A stretch of DNA of 24,468 nt from a virus: IMG/VR virus record IMGVR_UViG_3300030101_001918, positions 1 to 24,468 of that record. One strand, written 5' to 3'. A program made the translations under genes and the position numbers. Positions 1-8,571 of this stretch are shown here, piece after piece; the stretch's first letter is position 1; the number at the start of each line of letters is the position of its first letter. The notes beneath the pieces are model-generated. The model had not been told where the DNA came from. It did no database searches and was given only the letters and a program-made list of their open reading frames with translations.

Positions 1-21
1 CTGTTCGGAAAATTTAGGTAG
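1..21 (+). CDS. 3' end of an upstream gene (partial)
   Basis: Frame 1 reads six codons (LFGKFR) and then a TAG stop at 19-21, three bases before the next gene. The close spacing fits the tail of an upstream virion gene in the same operon. Too little is present to identify it, and chance is possible. Confidence 0.35.
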   Translation: MFGKFR

Positions 22-24
22 AAT

Positions 25-1299
25 ATGAGACCATTAAATAGACCAATGTTTAGATACGGTGGCCCTATTAAAGAGGGTATCATGGATGGTATGAAAGAAA
101 AACAAGCTATTAATACTGTTGGTAGTCCTTTAGCGCCAACTGATTCATCAGGAAGACAAGGGTATGCAATACCGATAATAGGTGCTGGACTTATGGCAGC
201 TGCAAGATTTTTACCTGCAGCTTACAGAGGATTTAAAGCAGCAAGAGCATACACACCTTTGTCACAAAATTTAGGGGTTGCTGGAAGATTAAAAGACATA
301 TTTAAATTAAAAGGTGGTATATCAGCACCCATGGCTCCAACAGGAGCTGGTGCAGGTTTTAGAACTGGTTCTTTTTTAAGACAAAACCCATTAACAGCTT
401 TACCTTTGGCAGGGATGGCTATTGAAGGTGGTGGTAGAGCTGCAACTGGTTTAGCTAAAATGACTCCAGATTTATTAAGACAATACGCTAACGCTGTTAT
501 ACCTTTTGCAGATCCATTTACTAAAAAAGAAGAAGATATTAAAACAACCGATGACGGCACAGGTGTAAAACGTGGTGATCCAAATAAAAATAAAGTTGTT
601 TCATCTCCTGATACAGGTGGTGCTGGTGGTAAATCAGATGCAGAAAAACAAATAATAAACGAAGATAGAATTAACGAAACAAAACAAAAATATTACAAAC
701 TAATGGGTATAGATAAAATGAATAAAGACGCTGTCTATGATTCATTAATAGATGCTAGTAAGATTGTATCTGAAGAGGGTGCAGATCTTAAAGGCTCTAT
801 TAAATCAGGTAATTTACAAAACAGACTTATACAAGCTATAGGTAAAAACTTAGATAAATCTGCTGATCTTAAAAAACAAATTGATGCTGCAGTTCTTAAA
901 GGTGAAATTACAAAAGATATTAATAGAACTAAACCGTCAGCATTTGCAGAACAGGTAGCTTATCTTAGAAATAATCCAAACGATCCGTTAGCTAAAAAAT
1001 TATCTGGTTTAACTTCTGTTGCTGATAATTTAGCTGCGTTAGCAGACAAACCATTAACAAGTGATATTGTAGCTAGATTAGTTCAATCTAAAGGAACTGA
1101 AATTGAAGACATAGTAAAAGATGACAAGTATCAAAAATGGGAAAAGAACAATGAAGGTAAAGACGAAATAGATTACTTACAAGAAATAACTAAAGGTAAA
1201 TCATTAGATGCGGGTATTTATATTGTAAATAAAAAAGCAATTAGAATTGACGAAGATGGAGACGCGTTCTCTGTAGATTTAGATACTATAATAGGTTAG
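25..1299 (+). CDS. Putative virion-associated protein (424 aa), function unknown
   Basis: Seen: a 424-aa protein rich in Ala, Gly, Lys and Asp. It opens with MFRYGGPIKEGIMDG around residues 8-22, then an Ala/Gly-rich hydrophobic stretch (IPIIGAGLMAAARFLP, about residues 50-65) and further Gly/Ala/Pro-rich sequence to about residue 165. The C-terminal two thirds is charged and probably helical. The FRYGG start recurs, as I recall, in uncultured marine phage particle proteins encoded near the end of the structural region, but I know no function for it. An AGGT lies just before the ATG. Ten bases separate its stop from the next gene, and AGGAGG lies in that gap, so the two are probably co-translated. 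Ejection (internal core) or tail-associated protein is the best guess, by position and by the amphipathic Ala/Gly content only. Confidence 0.6.
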   Translation: MRPLNRPMFRYGGPIKEGIMDGMKEKQAINTVGSPLAPTDSSGRQGYAIPIIGAGLMAAARFLPAAYRGFKAARAYTPLSQNLGVAGRLKDIFKLKGGISAPMAPTGAGAGFRTGSFLRQNPLTALPLAGMAIEGGGRAATGLAKMTPDLLRQYANAVIPFADPFTKKEEDIKTTDDGTGVKRGDPNKNKVVSSPDTGGAGGKSDAEKQIINEDRINETKQKYYKLMGIDKMNKDAVYDSLIDASKIVSEEGADLKGSIKSGNLQNRLIQAIGKNLDKSADLKKQIDAAVLKGEITKDINRTKPSAFAEQVAYLRNNPNDPLAKKLSGLTSVADNLAALADKPLTSDIVARLVQSKGTEIEDIVKDDKYQKWEKNNEGKDEIDYLQEITKGKSLDAGIYIVNKKAIRIDEDGDAFSVDLDTIIG

Positions 1300-1309
1300 G
1301 AGGTAAATT

Positions 1310-4300
1310 ATGGCCTCATTAAGAGAGTTAAATTTAGCTGAAGCAGAAAGCAATAATAAAGTAGGTACAATTGAATCTATACTAGCTGGTGTAGGTTCTG
1401 GTCTTCTTGCAATACCAAAAGGTTTCTTTTCATTAGGTGCAACATTATTAGATTTAGGTGTAGATCAAAATAGAGCAGCTAGAGTAGAAGCATTCTTTGA
1501 TGATCTTACAACACTAGATGAAAAAGCAGAGGCAACCGTAGCTGGTCAGATAACAGAAGCATTAGTCAACATAGGTATACCCGCTACTGCAGGTTTTAGA
1601 ATAGGGTCTAAGATTGCAGTTGATGCTATGAAAGCTGCAAATACAGGAAAATATTTTAGAGCTACAGGTGAAGTAAAAAAATTAGCTGACGATGTTTTAG
1701 AATTAAATTTAAAAGGTAAGACAAATAGATTTATTGGTGGTGCATTAGGGGGTGGTGTTGGTGAAGCAACGTTTGTTGGTGACGTAGAACAGATAGGTAC
1801 GTTTGGAGATCTTATTGGTGGACCCACAGAAGTAAACAGAGAGTCTGATGACCCATTAACAGATTTATTAAACAGAGCTAAGTTTGGTACTGAAGGTGCA
1901 TTATTTACAGGTTTAATTGGTGGCACAGGTAAAGTTATTAAGAAACTAACCAATAGAAACAAAAACATTACAGACTCAAACGATAAGATAGATAGATTTA
2001 TAGATAAAATTGCATCGGGGTTCAGGGCTAGAAGTGGTAAAACTGAAGCAATGTTTGGTGTGGAAAGAGTTAATATTGGAGAAAGATCTTCTGATGCTGT
2101 AAGAGCAAAAAATATATCTAGAGAATTAGATATAGCAATTGATAAAATATTTCCGCCATTTAGAAATATAGCAAACAGAACTAACCAAAAAGAAAGGGAC
2201 AAATTATTAAAAGAGATTAATGAGTTGTTATTATCAGGTAAGGCAGAGATAGACGACCAAGGTTATGCAACATTTGGTGCATTGGATCAAACAAAAAAAG
2301 AAGCACTACTTAAAAAGTTACAAGGACTAAATGTTGATGAAGATACTATTGGAACTGTGTTTGGTAGTTTAACAAGTATCAGAGATAAGTGGGCTGATTT
2401 ATTCTCTCATCTTGGAAGAACATTAGGAACTAATGAGATACAAGAATTTAAAAGATTATTTGGTAAAAAATTTAAAAACTATATTGGTGCAACTTATGAT
2501 GTATTTCAAAATAAAAGTATATTACCTTTTATGAGATACGAGCCTACACGAGAGGCAATCGAGAGAGCTAAGACAGTATTTAAAGAAAGTGCTAAAGAAG
2601 CGGGTAAAGATCTTACAGACCTAGAAGCAGAACAGATAGTAGCCAATGCATTAAAAGATCCTAGTCTTCCTAAAGGTTTTAAATTAGATAGACCATCTGA
2701 TGTTATATTTAAAGTGCCAGATTTTTTTGTTAATAGAACTACATTAAGTGACACATTACAAAGAAGAACTGCACAACCTCTTGTATCTATTGGTGAAATA
2801 GCTGTAAAAGGCGACCCTGAATCCAAAGCTAGTAAAGATTTACAAAAAGTATTTGAAGATTTATTTGGTAAACAACAAAACCCTATGCAGACAATCATAG
2901 GAGCTACTGCAAAACTATCTATGCTTACAAGGCGTAATATGTTTTACAGAGACTTATTAAAAAAAAACGATGAAATTGCAGCATTATATAGATCAGGAAC
3001 AAGTCCAACAAAACCTTTTCTAGCTAGAAGTGAAGATGAAGCTAGAGAATTATTTGGCACAGATTATGAGTTAGTAGAAGTTATTGATCCTGGTAAAAGA
3101 TTAGAAGTTGATGCAGGTAAAGGTGTTAAAAAAGAAACAAGAACAGAATTACTTCAAAGAAGAGGAGAAGCAGCAGCTGCTACAAATCCTTTTTCAGAGT
3201 CACGGTTTTTTGCAAGACCTGGTGTTGCTAAAGCATTATATGATACAGGGATAAAGCAACAGGAACCGGGAATGATAGGTCAGCTGTATCAAAGTTTAGT
3301 TCTGTATCCAAAAGGTTTATCACAAGTAGCAAAAACAATTTTATCACCAGTCACACACATGAGAAACTTTGTTAGTGCTAGTTTTTTTGCAACAGCAAAT
3401 GGTATCATACCTGATGGTGAAGCTATCAAACAAGCTTACTCTGCACTACAGACACCTTTAAAAGGCACAAGGCAACAAAATGCTTTATATGAAAGACTTT
3501 TAAAACTTGGTGTTGTAAATTCACAAGTGCAAATAGGAGACCTGACAAGATTGCTTGAGGATGTAAACTTTGGTGAAACTATGACAGCAGACAAAGGTTT
3601 TAGAATGTTATTAAAACCATTAAGAAAATTAAAATCAGTATCGCAAGATCTATACACAGCTGAAGATGACTTCTGGAAGATAGCATCATGGGCTATGGAA
3701 CAGAAAAGAATAGAAAAAAGTTTAACAAATGTAGGACTAACAAAAGGACAGTCGTTTAAAAGAAATGGTGTTGACGTAGTATTTGACGATGACTTTTTAG
3801 AAAAAGAAGCTGCAGATATTGTAAAAAATAATATACCAAATTATGATTATGTATCTGATTTTGTAAAAGGTTTAAGAAAATTACCTATTGGTAACTTCGT
3901 ATCGTTTCCTGCAGAGATAGCTAGAACAGGAACTAATATTGTAAGACGTGGTCTTAGAGAAATAAATGAAACAATAACTTTAGCTGATGGTACAGTAGTG
4001 AAACCTTTTCAAGCTATAGGATATACTAGATTATTTGGTATGGGTGCAACTACAATAGCTGTGCCAGCTGCAACAGCAGAAGCATTTGCTGCTATTTACG
4101 ATGTAACAGATGAAGAAAGAGAAGCTCTTAGAAGATATGTAGCTGATTGGTCAAAAAACTCAACACTACTGCCAATAAAAGACGAGAATGGTAATTTTAA
4201 ATACATAGATTTTAGTCATGCTAATGCATACGATACCTTGGTTAGACCTATTCAAACAGTAATTAACTCTGTAGCAGATGGTAGAACTGATGAAGATGGT

Positions 4301-5257
4301 ATCATGGATGATTTTATTGCAGGTATGTTTGGATCTATGAAAGAGTTTGCACAACCATTTATATCTGAATCTATTTGGACAGAAGCAGTTGCAGATATTA
4401 TAGCTAGAGGTGGTAGAACTAGAGATGGCTTCCAAGTATTTAATCCACAGGATACTGCAGGAGACAAAGCATATAAAATTATGGGCCACTTAGTAGAAGC
4501 ACAAATGCCTTTTTCACTTAACCAATTAAGAAGATTAGATAGATCTATAGAACCTGTATCTGTTATTCAAACAGGTAAATTTGATAAATATGGAGAAACA
4601 TATGAATTTGGTGATGAGTTTGCAGGTTTGTTTGGTTTTAGAACTGTAAAAGTAAATCCAGATAGAACTTTAAAATTTAAAGTTGCAAATTACCAAAGAG
4701 GTGTAAGGGAATCTAGACAATTGTTTACCAGAGAAGCTTTACGTGGTGGACCTATTGATCCAAGTCAAATTGTAGACTCATACTTAAATGCAAACAGAGC
4801 CTTGTTTGGTGTAAGAAAAAATTTTAAATTAGATTTAGATGCAGCAAAAACTTTAGGAATTACCCAATCGGGATTACGAACTTCTACAGATAGATTATCT
4901 AATGTAGAAGTTGGTTCTATAAATCAAAATATATTTAGACCAATAAATATATCAACAGAAATACAACAAGCTTTTGCAGAAAACGCTGCAAAGATTGGTC
5001 AACCTAATCCATTGATCGGTGCGTTTGATGCACTTGCAAACATACAACAACAGTTAGCCAATACTTCTTTATTAGAACCTGAGTTTCCATTTATAGAAAA
5101 CCCATTGTTGCCTATTATGCAAGACACACCTGCAACACCAACATCATTAAATTTACCTGGTATTGACGCCAATATAGTTAATAATCCAGGTGCAGCAGGG
5201 TCTTTTTCTAACTTGACAACAGCGCAAAAACTGCAATTATTGTTTCCACAGGGATAA
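1310..5257 (+). CDS. Very large virion protein (1315 aa), probable internal/ejection protein
   Basis: Seen: a single 1315-aa frame with a strong AGGAGG Shine-Dalgarno 7 nt before ATG. The N-terminal region (about 20-60 and 140-215) has several Gly/Ala-rich hydrophobic segments such as IESILAGVGSGLLAIPKGFF. The middle is helical and charged. Around residues 680-700 is a segment with LSPVTHMRNFVSASFF, which resembles what I remember of large polyvalent phage-protein domains (LPD38-like); this is not verified. The C-terminus (from about 1240) is Pro/Asn/Leu-rich and low complexity. It is the largest gene here and lies last in the structural block, directly before the lysis cassette, where podovirus-like phages often encode long internal-core or ejection proteins. 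No lysozyme, transglycosylase or polymerase motif was recognised. Role inferred from size and position. Confidence 0.65.
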   Translation: MASLRELNLAEAESNNKVGTIESILAGVGSGLLAIPKGFFSLGATLLDLGVDQNRAARVEAFFDDLTTLDEKAEATVAGQITEALVNIGIPATAGFRIGSKIAVDAMKAANTGKYFRATGEVKKLADDVLELNLKGKTNRFIGGALGGGVGEATFVGDVEQIGTFGDLIGGPTEVNRESDDPLTDLLNRAKFGTEGALFTGLIGGTGKVIKKLTNRNKNITDSNDKIDRFIDKIASGFRARSGKTEAMFGVERVNIGERSSDAVRAKNISRELDIAIDKIFPPFRNIANRTNQKERDKLLKEINELLLSGKAEIDDQGYATFGALDQTKKEALLKKLQGLNVDEDTIGTVFGSLTSIRDKWADLFSHLGRTLGTNEIQEFKRLFGKKFKNYIGATYDVFQNKSILPFMRYEPTREAIERAKTVFKESAKEAGKDLTDLEAEQIVANALKDPSLPKGFKLDRPSDVIFKVPDFFVNRTTLSDTLQRRTAQPLVSIGEIAVKGDPESKASKDLQKVFEDLFGKQQNPMQTIIGATAKLSMLTRRNMFYRDLLKKNDEIAALYRSGTSPTKPFLARSEDEARELFGTDYELVEVIDPGKRLEVDAGKGVKKETRTELLQRRGEAAAATNPFSESRFFARPGVAKALYDTGIKQQEPGMIGQLYQSLVLYPKGLSQVAKTILSPVTHMRNFVSASFFATANGIIPDGEAIKQAYSALQTPLKGTRQQNALYERLLKLGVVNSQVQIGDLTRLLEDVNFGETMTADKGFRMLLKPLRKLKSVSQDLYTAEDDFWKIASWAMEQKRIEKSLTNVGLTKGQSFKRNGVDVVFDDDFLEKEAADIVKNNIPNYDYVSDFVKGLRKLPIGNFVSFPAEIARTGTNIVRRGLREINETITLADGTVVKPFQAIGYTRLFGMGATTIAVPAATAEAFAAIYDVTDEEREALRRYVADWSKNSTLLPIKDENGNFKYIDFSHANAYDTLVRPIQTVINSVADGRTDEDGIMDDFIAGMFGSMKEFAQPFISESIWTEAVADIIARGGRTRDGFQVFNPQDTAGDKAYKIMGHLVEAQMPFSLNQLRRLDRSIEPVSVIQTGKFDKYGETYEFGDEFAGLFGFRTVKVNPDRTLKFKVANYQRGVRESRQLFTREALRGGPIDPSQIVDSYLNANRALFGVRKNFKLDLDAAKTLGITQSGLRTSTDRLSNVEVGSINQNIFRPINISTEIQQAFAENAAKIGQPNPLIGAFDALANIQQQLANTSLLEPEFPFIENPLLPIMQDTPATPTSLNLPGIDANIVNNPGAAGSFSNLTTAQKLQLLFPQG

Positions 5258-5259
5258 TT

Positions 5260-5439
5260 ATGGCTAAAAAATCAGCATTAGAAAAAATAGAAGCGCATGA
5301 AAAACTTTGCAGAATTATGCAAAAACAAACGTTCGAACAAATAAAAGAAATGAGAGAACGTATTAAAAGAATTGAATACATGATTGTAGCTGGAATGGGA
5401 TCAATAATTCTAGCTTTACTCATGAACTATATGAAATAA
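5260..5439 (+). CDS. Small coiled-coil plus single-TM protein, holin-like (XhlA-like topology)
   Basis: Seen: 59 aa, ATG two bases after the stop of the 1315-aa gene. Residues 1-40 are highly charged and heptad-like (KSALEKIEAHEKLC, FEQIKEMRERIKRIEYM). Residues about 42-56 are a hydrophobic segment (IVAGMGSIILALLM), followed by a short NYMK tail. This order (charged coiled coil, then one C-terminal membrane span) matches the XhlA/holin-accessory type of small phage protein. The gene overlaps the next one by one base (TAATG) and lies two genes before the M15 endolysin, which supports a lysis role. Family assignment rests on topology, not on a recognised conserved motif. Confidence 0.7.
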   Translation: MAKKSALEKIEAHEKLCRIMQKQTFEQIKEMRERIKRIEYMIVAGMGSIILALLMNYMK

Positions 5440-5603
5440 TGACAGCTGGCTTTGGTATTGCAATGTTTTTTTATGGCATGATTTGTATATGCATAGGTGC
5501 TGTGTCTGTATACTATGTAATAAATAAATTAAATAAAACTCCAGAACAAATTGAAGAAGAAGAAAATAAAAAATATTTAAAAGAACTACAAGGAAAATTA
5601 TGA
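5439..5603 (+). CDS. Small membrane protein of the lysis cassette (54 aa)
   Basis: Seen: 54 aa with an N-terminal hydrophobic stretch (residues 3-28, including MFFYGMICICIGAVSVYYVI) and a very acidic/basic C-terminal tail (PEQIEEEENKKYLKELQ). It starts inside the TAATG junction with the preceding gene and its stop overlaps the ATG of the endolysin by four bases, so three genes are translationally chained. One membrane span with a cytoplasmic charged tail suits a pinholin, antiholin or spanin-like part, but nothing identifies which. It was found by reading the gap between neighbours and has no in-frame interruption. Confidence 0.65.
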   Translation: MTAGFGIAMFFYGMICICIGAVSVYYVINKLNKTPEQIEEEENKKYLKELQGKL

Positions 5604-6076
5604 ATCTTTCACGGAACTTTACTCTCTCAGAGCTTATTAAAAGCGACACTGCTATACGTAGGGGCATTAATAATAACCCTAACGCAGAACAAATAGAAAA
5701 ACTAAAAGCGTTGTGTGAAAATATTTTACAACCAGTACGTGACCATTTTGGCAGGGTAAAGATAACTAGCGGTTTTCGTAGCAGTGAGTTATGTTTAGCT
5801 ATTGGTAGTTCTGCAAATTCACAGCACGCCAAGGCCGAGGCCGCAGACTTCGAATGTGTCGGAGTGGACAACGCTGAACTTTTTGATTGGATAAAAAATA
5901 ACCTCGAGCCAGACCAGCTTATCCTCGAGTTCTACACTCCCGGAGAACCTAACAGCGGATGGATACATTGTTCATGGATTGAAGGAACACCAAGAGCATC
6001 TTTCTTACATGCATATAGATCTGAAGGTAAAACTAAATACAAACCTATACTTGGTTCAGCAAGAGATATAGTTTAA
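5600..6076 (+). CDS. M15-family peptidase, probable endolysin
   Basis: Cleaves peptide cross-links or D-Ala peptides in peptidoglycan at the end of infection. Seen: 158 aa beginning NLSRNFTLSELIKSDTA, the typical start of Peptidase_M15_3 phage proteins. The zinc-site motif TSGFRSSELC (56-65) is followed by SQHAKAEAADFE with H76 and D83, the catalytic-type glutamate in QLILEF (E110), and GWIHCSW with the third metal ligand H123. The length is normal for single-domain M15 endolysins. No signal peptide is seen, so export should depend on a holin, consistent with the two small membrane genes just upstream (4-nt overlap). The segment about 5820-5950 is more GC-rich than its surroundings, but the frame is intact. 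Confidence 0.9.
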   Translation: MNLSRNFTLSELIKSDTAIRRGINNNPNAEQIEKLKALCENILQPVRDHFGRVKITSGFRSSELCLAIGSSANSQHAKAEAADFECVGVDNAELFDWIKNNLEPDQLILEFYTPGEPNSGWIHCSWIEGTPRASFLHAYRSEGKTKYKPILGSARDIV

Positions 6077-6150
6077 AGAAACCAAATTAAACACAAAACA
6101 AGACTAATCCACAATCCAAATCTTATAACAACACCAGGTCTTAGATCCAT
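6073..6150 (-). CDS. 25-aa single-span membrane microprotein
   Basis: Seen: an ATG at 6148-6150 on the minus strand opens 25 codons reading MDLRPGVVIRFGLWISLVLC then LIWFL and a TAA. It starts ten bases inside the 3' end of the SNF2-like helicase gene, in a different frame, and ends four bases into the stop region of the convergent endolysin gene, so it fills the apparent intergenic gap exactly. The peptide has a short polar N-terminus with two arginines, then one hydrophobic helix, as in small phage membrane peptides. Translation would be coupled to the helicase stop. Function unknown. The neat fit between neighbours is the main support, and proteomic or conservation evidence is lacking. Confidence 0.5.
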   Translation of the reverse strand: MDLRPGVVIRFGLWISLVLCLIWFL

Positions 6151-7574
6151 TCTTTTAACTCCTCTCCCATTATTTGAGTAGCTATATCTACTTTTTTACG
6201 CAAAGCTTTTACAATGCGAGTATCAACAGTATTTTCACATATAATATCTATGTATGTCATAGGTTTTTCTTGGCCTATACGATCTATTCTAGCTTCTGAT
6301 TGTTGTCTTTTTTCTAGATCGTAACCATTAGAATAATACACCATTGTACTAGCAGCTGTGAGTGTGATACCATAACCACCAGTCTGTGTTGTGCCTACAA
6401 AAAACCGGACTCCAGAATCAGGGTCCTGAAATTTTTTAATATTCTCTTGTCTTTTATCTTGTGGTGTAAGGCCATAGTAGTCTACAAAGGTGCCCTCACC
6501 ATATTCTTTAGCTAATGCATTTATAATATTATGCACATCTCTTTGGAACTGAGCCCAAATAACAACTTTACCCTCAACTTCATACAATAAATCTAATAGT
6601 TCACCTATTCTATTGTTTGGCATTTCTTGTATGGTGCCATCATCAGCTGTAAAGTGACCACAAGTTATCTGTTGTAATCTCATAAGCTGAGTCAATACTG
6701 TGGCTGTAGACATCATTTTGCCATTCATTTGAGCATGAGCTAGTTTTTGCATTTGTAAGTATGCTTTAGCTTGTTCTTCTGTTAACATAACTTCTCTCTT
6801 CATAAATGTTTTCTTTGGTAGATCTAAACATTCATCTTTTAATACACGATAAGAAAACGCTTTTAATTTTTCTGACAGCTCATCTAAATTTCTATAACCA
6901 ACCACAATCTGCACAGACCTACCACTAAAGTTTGCTGTTCTCATAACAGCATATCTAGTTCTAAATGCATAGTAAGAATTAAAGCCTAATAATTCATCTT
7001 CTAAAAACTCACATTGTTTATATAAATCTAACGGTGATTTAGTTACAGGTGATCCAGTAAGTATTCTTCTGTAAGTTGCAAGCTTACCAATACCCACAAT
7101 ATTTTTTGTACGTTTTGCACTTGGGTTTTTTATTGTAGTAGACTCATCAATAGCCATCATAGCTCTATGAGAGTTTAAAAATTTTTCTGCAAAAGCTACA
7201 CCTTTTTTAGTAGACAAAGCTTCTACATTCATAACTAATATATGTAAATCTTCACCGGTTTCAAACAATGTATCTAATTTTTTTTGTTGTTTTGCATTAA
7301 TTAATGACTGCCACAGAACATTTTTATATTCTATATGATCTACTAAATGTGTAGGTATCTCACCTTCGTGCCAATTTTTTACTACGCCTTTTGGTGCCAC
7401 AATTAAGACACCATTGATTTTACCATTATCATAAAGCATAGATATATTATCTATTAATACCTTAGATTTACCGGTACCCATCTCCATAAAGTACGCAAAG
7501 AAAGGTCTTTCCCACGACATTTCTAACGCTTTTAATTGGTGCGCATATGGCTTAGTCTTAAATTTATAATTCAT
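6141..7574 (-). CDS. SNF2/DEAD-like superfamily 2 helicase
   Basis: ATP-dependent translocase or helicase on DNA. Seen in 477 aa: Q-motif-like start (YAHQLKALEMSW), Walker A MGTGKSK (G33-K38), LIVAPKGVVKNWH (motif Ia region, 57-69), DEST at 143-146 (motif II), ILTGSPVTKSP (motif III, 171-181), VVIWAQFQRDV (motif IV region), GTTQTGGYGITLT (motif V) and QSEARIDRIGQ (motif VI, 425-435). The last two are hallmarks of SNF2-like phage helicases. The length is short for SNF2 proteins and lacks accessory domains, as is usual in phages. It lies on the opposite strand from the replication operon, and its promoter is interlocked with that of the 130-aa gene. A GAAAG sequence about 12 nt before ATG could be a weak ribosome site. 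Probably acts in replication or recombination. Confidence 0.92.
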   Translation of the reverse strand: MNYKFKTKPYAHQLKALEMSWERPFFAYFMEMGTGKSKVLIDNISMLYDNGKINGVLIVAPKGVVKNWHEGEIPTHLVDHIEYKNVLWQSLINAKQQKKLDTLFETGEDLHILVMNVEALSTKKGVAFAEKFLNSHRAMMAIDESTTIKNPSAKRTKNIVGIGKLATYRRILTGSPVTKSPLDLYKQCEFLEDELLGFNSYYAFRTRYAVMRTANFSGRSVQIVVGYRNLDELSEKLKAFSYRVLKDECLDLPKKTFMKREVMLTEEQAKAYLQMQKLAHAQMNGKMMSTATVLTQLMRLQQITCGHFTADDGTIQEMPNNRIGELLDLLYEVEGKVVIWAQFQRDVHNIINALAKEYGEGTFVDYYGLTPQDKRQENIKKFQDPDSGVRFFVGTTQTGGYGITLTAASTMVYYSNGYDLEKRQQSEARIDRIGQEKPMTYIDIICENTVDTRIVKALRKKVDIATQIMGEELKEWI

Positions 7575-7593
7575 AATATTTATTCTTTCTGTA

Positions 7594-7623
7594 TTGACAT
7601 TTATATATAGGACGTTATATGAT
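7594..7623 (+). promoter_or_regulatory. Sigma70-like promoter for the replication operon
   Basis: TTGACA at 7594-7599, 18-nt spacer, TATGAT at 7618-7623. The expected start of transcription (about 7 nt further) falls on the ATG at 7630, and no Shine-Dalgarno sequence precedes that ATG, so the first mRNA is predicted to be leaderless. It overlaps a minus-strand promoter completely. Confidence 0.75.
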
Positions 7624-7630
7624 TTGTCAA
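7602..7630 (-). promoter_or_regulatory. Sigma70-like promoter for the SNF2-like helicase
   Basis: On the minus strand TTGACA (complement of 7625-7630) is followed by a 17-nt spacer and TATATA (complement of 7602-7607). Transcription should begin near 7595, giving a leader of about 20 nt before the helicase ATG at 7574. Its -35 box covers the first base of the plus-strand ATG. Confidence 0.7.
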
Positions 7631-8022
7631 TGTCAGAAAGTAATAAATATGAAAGTTTAAAAAATGATTATGCAGCAACTGTATATGTCATTCAAGAAAT
7701 ACCAGGAACACGTTCAGGCAATCCAAAAATTAATATTATGGGTGCTGCGGAATATGGTAGATTTAAATTTTTATTACCAGAACTTTCACAAATGATTTTT
7801 TCTCCAGGTCCTTTAATATATAAATTAAGACACGGATTAAGACATTTTAATAATAAAGATTATTTACTACTTACAGGTGATCCTGCAATAATTGGTGTTG
7901 CATGTTCTATCGTATCTGATATTACTAATGGAAAATACAATTTACTCAAATGGGATAGACAAGAAAGAAAGTATTATCCTATTAAAATTAATTTATACGA
8001 GAAAGGAAAAATAGATGAGTGA
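7630..8022 (+). CDS. Conserved-looking hypothetical protein (130 aa), first gene of replication operon
   Basis: Seen: MSESNKYESLKNDYAATVYV opens a 130-aa soluble protein with mixed alpha/beta character and no obvious motif. A central segment reads FLLPELSQMIFSPGPLIYKL and a later one DYLLLTGDPAIIGVACSIVS. I chose ATG 7630 rather than the upstream TTG at 7594 because that TTG is part of the -35 box. The ATG sits six bases after the -10 hexamer with no ribosome site, so translation is predicted from a leaderless mRNA. It overlaps the next gene by 8 nt. The LLTGDPAIIG segment gives it the look of a small regulatory or replication-accessory protein, but I do not recognise the family. Confidence 0.75.
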   Translation: MSESNKYESLKNDYAATVYVIQEIPGTRSGNPKINIMGAAEYGRFKFLLPELSQMIFSPGPLIYKLRHGLRHFNNKDYLLLTGDPAIIGVACSIVSDITNGKYNLLKWDRQERKYYPIKINLYEKGKIDE

Positions 8023-8569
8023 TATAAATTTTGAAGCAGATCAAAGAGAAGATCTAAATTCTGTTAATGATGCAAAGTCATTGTCAGATCAAGTCGTCAA
8101 ACTAAAAAAATTAGAAGACGATCTTTTACAAAAAGAAAAAGAATTAAAAGAGCTAAAGAGACATATTGAACTAGTTTCTGGTGAGGTTATACCTACCATG
8201 ATGCAAGAGATGAATATCTCCACATTAAAACTAGCAGATGGTTCTTCAGTTGAAGTTAAACCAGTTTACGGTGCTTCTATTACACTAGCTAATAAAGAAG
8301 CAGCTTATACATGGCTTCGAGAAAACGGCCTGGGTGATCTTATTAAAAATGAGATTACAGTTTCCTTTGGTCGTAACGAAGATAACAAGGCGAGCGAATA
8401 TGCAAACCTTGCAAAGGGTCAAGGGTACGAACCTGTCCAGAAATTAAAGGTCGAACCTATGACACTTAAAGCATTGGTCAGAGAGCGTCTGGAATCTGGA
8501 CAAGAGATGCCCTCTGATCTATTTAATGTGTTCGCAGGAAACAGGACCAAAGTAACAAGGAGTAAATAA
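8015..8569 (+). CDS. Coiled-coil phage protein of unknown function (184 aa)
   Basis: Seen: residues about 22-50 form a strong charged coiled coil (VVKLKKLEDDLLQKEKELKE), followed by a compact domain with SSVEVKPVYGASITLANKE, AAYTWLRENGLGDLIKNEIT and VSFGRNEDNKA, and a C-terminal helix (LKALVRERLESGQEMPSDLF). This pattern is familiar from uncharacterised phage proteins encoded beside replication genes, but I know no function for it. AAAGGA lies upstream of its ATG, inside the end of the preceding gene. The following gene starts two bases after its stop. Position between a regulatory-looking gene and a possible ssDNA-binding protein suggests a DNA-replication accessory role. The residue pattern is intact, with no frameshift. 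Confidence 0.75.
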   Translation: MSDINFEADQREDLNSVNDAKSLSDQVVKLKKLEDDLLQKEKELKELKRHIELVSGEVIPTMMQEMNISTLKLADGSSVEVKPVYGASITLANKEAAYTWLRENGLGDLIKNEITVSFGRNEDNKASEYANLAKGQGYEPVQKLKVEPMTLKALVRERLESGQEMPSDLFNVFAGNRTKVTRSK

Positions 8570-8571
8570 AC

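Noticed and set aside
1546-2202. 218-codon minus-strand open frame inside the 1315-aa gene
   Set aside because: Composition is a mirror of the sense protein (Ser/Pro/Leu/Asn-rich), with no ribosome site or promoter. Antisense shadow.
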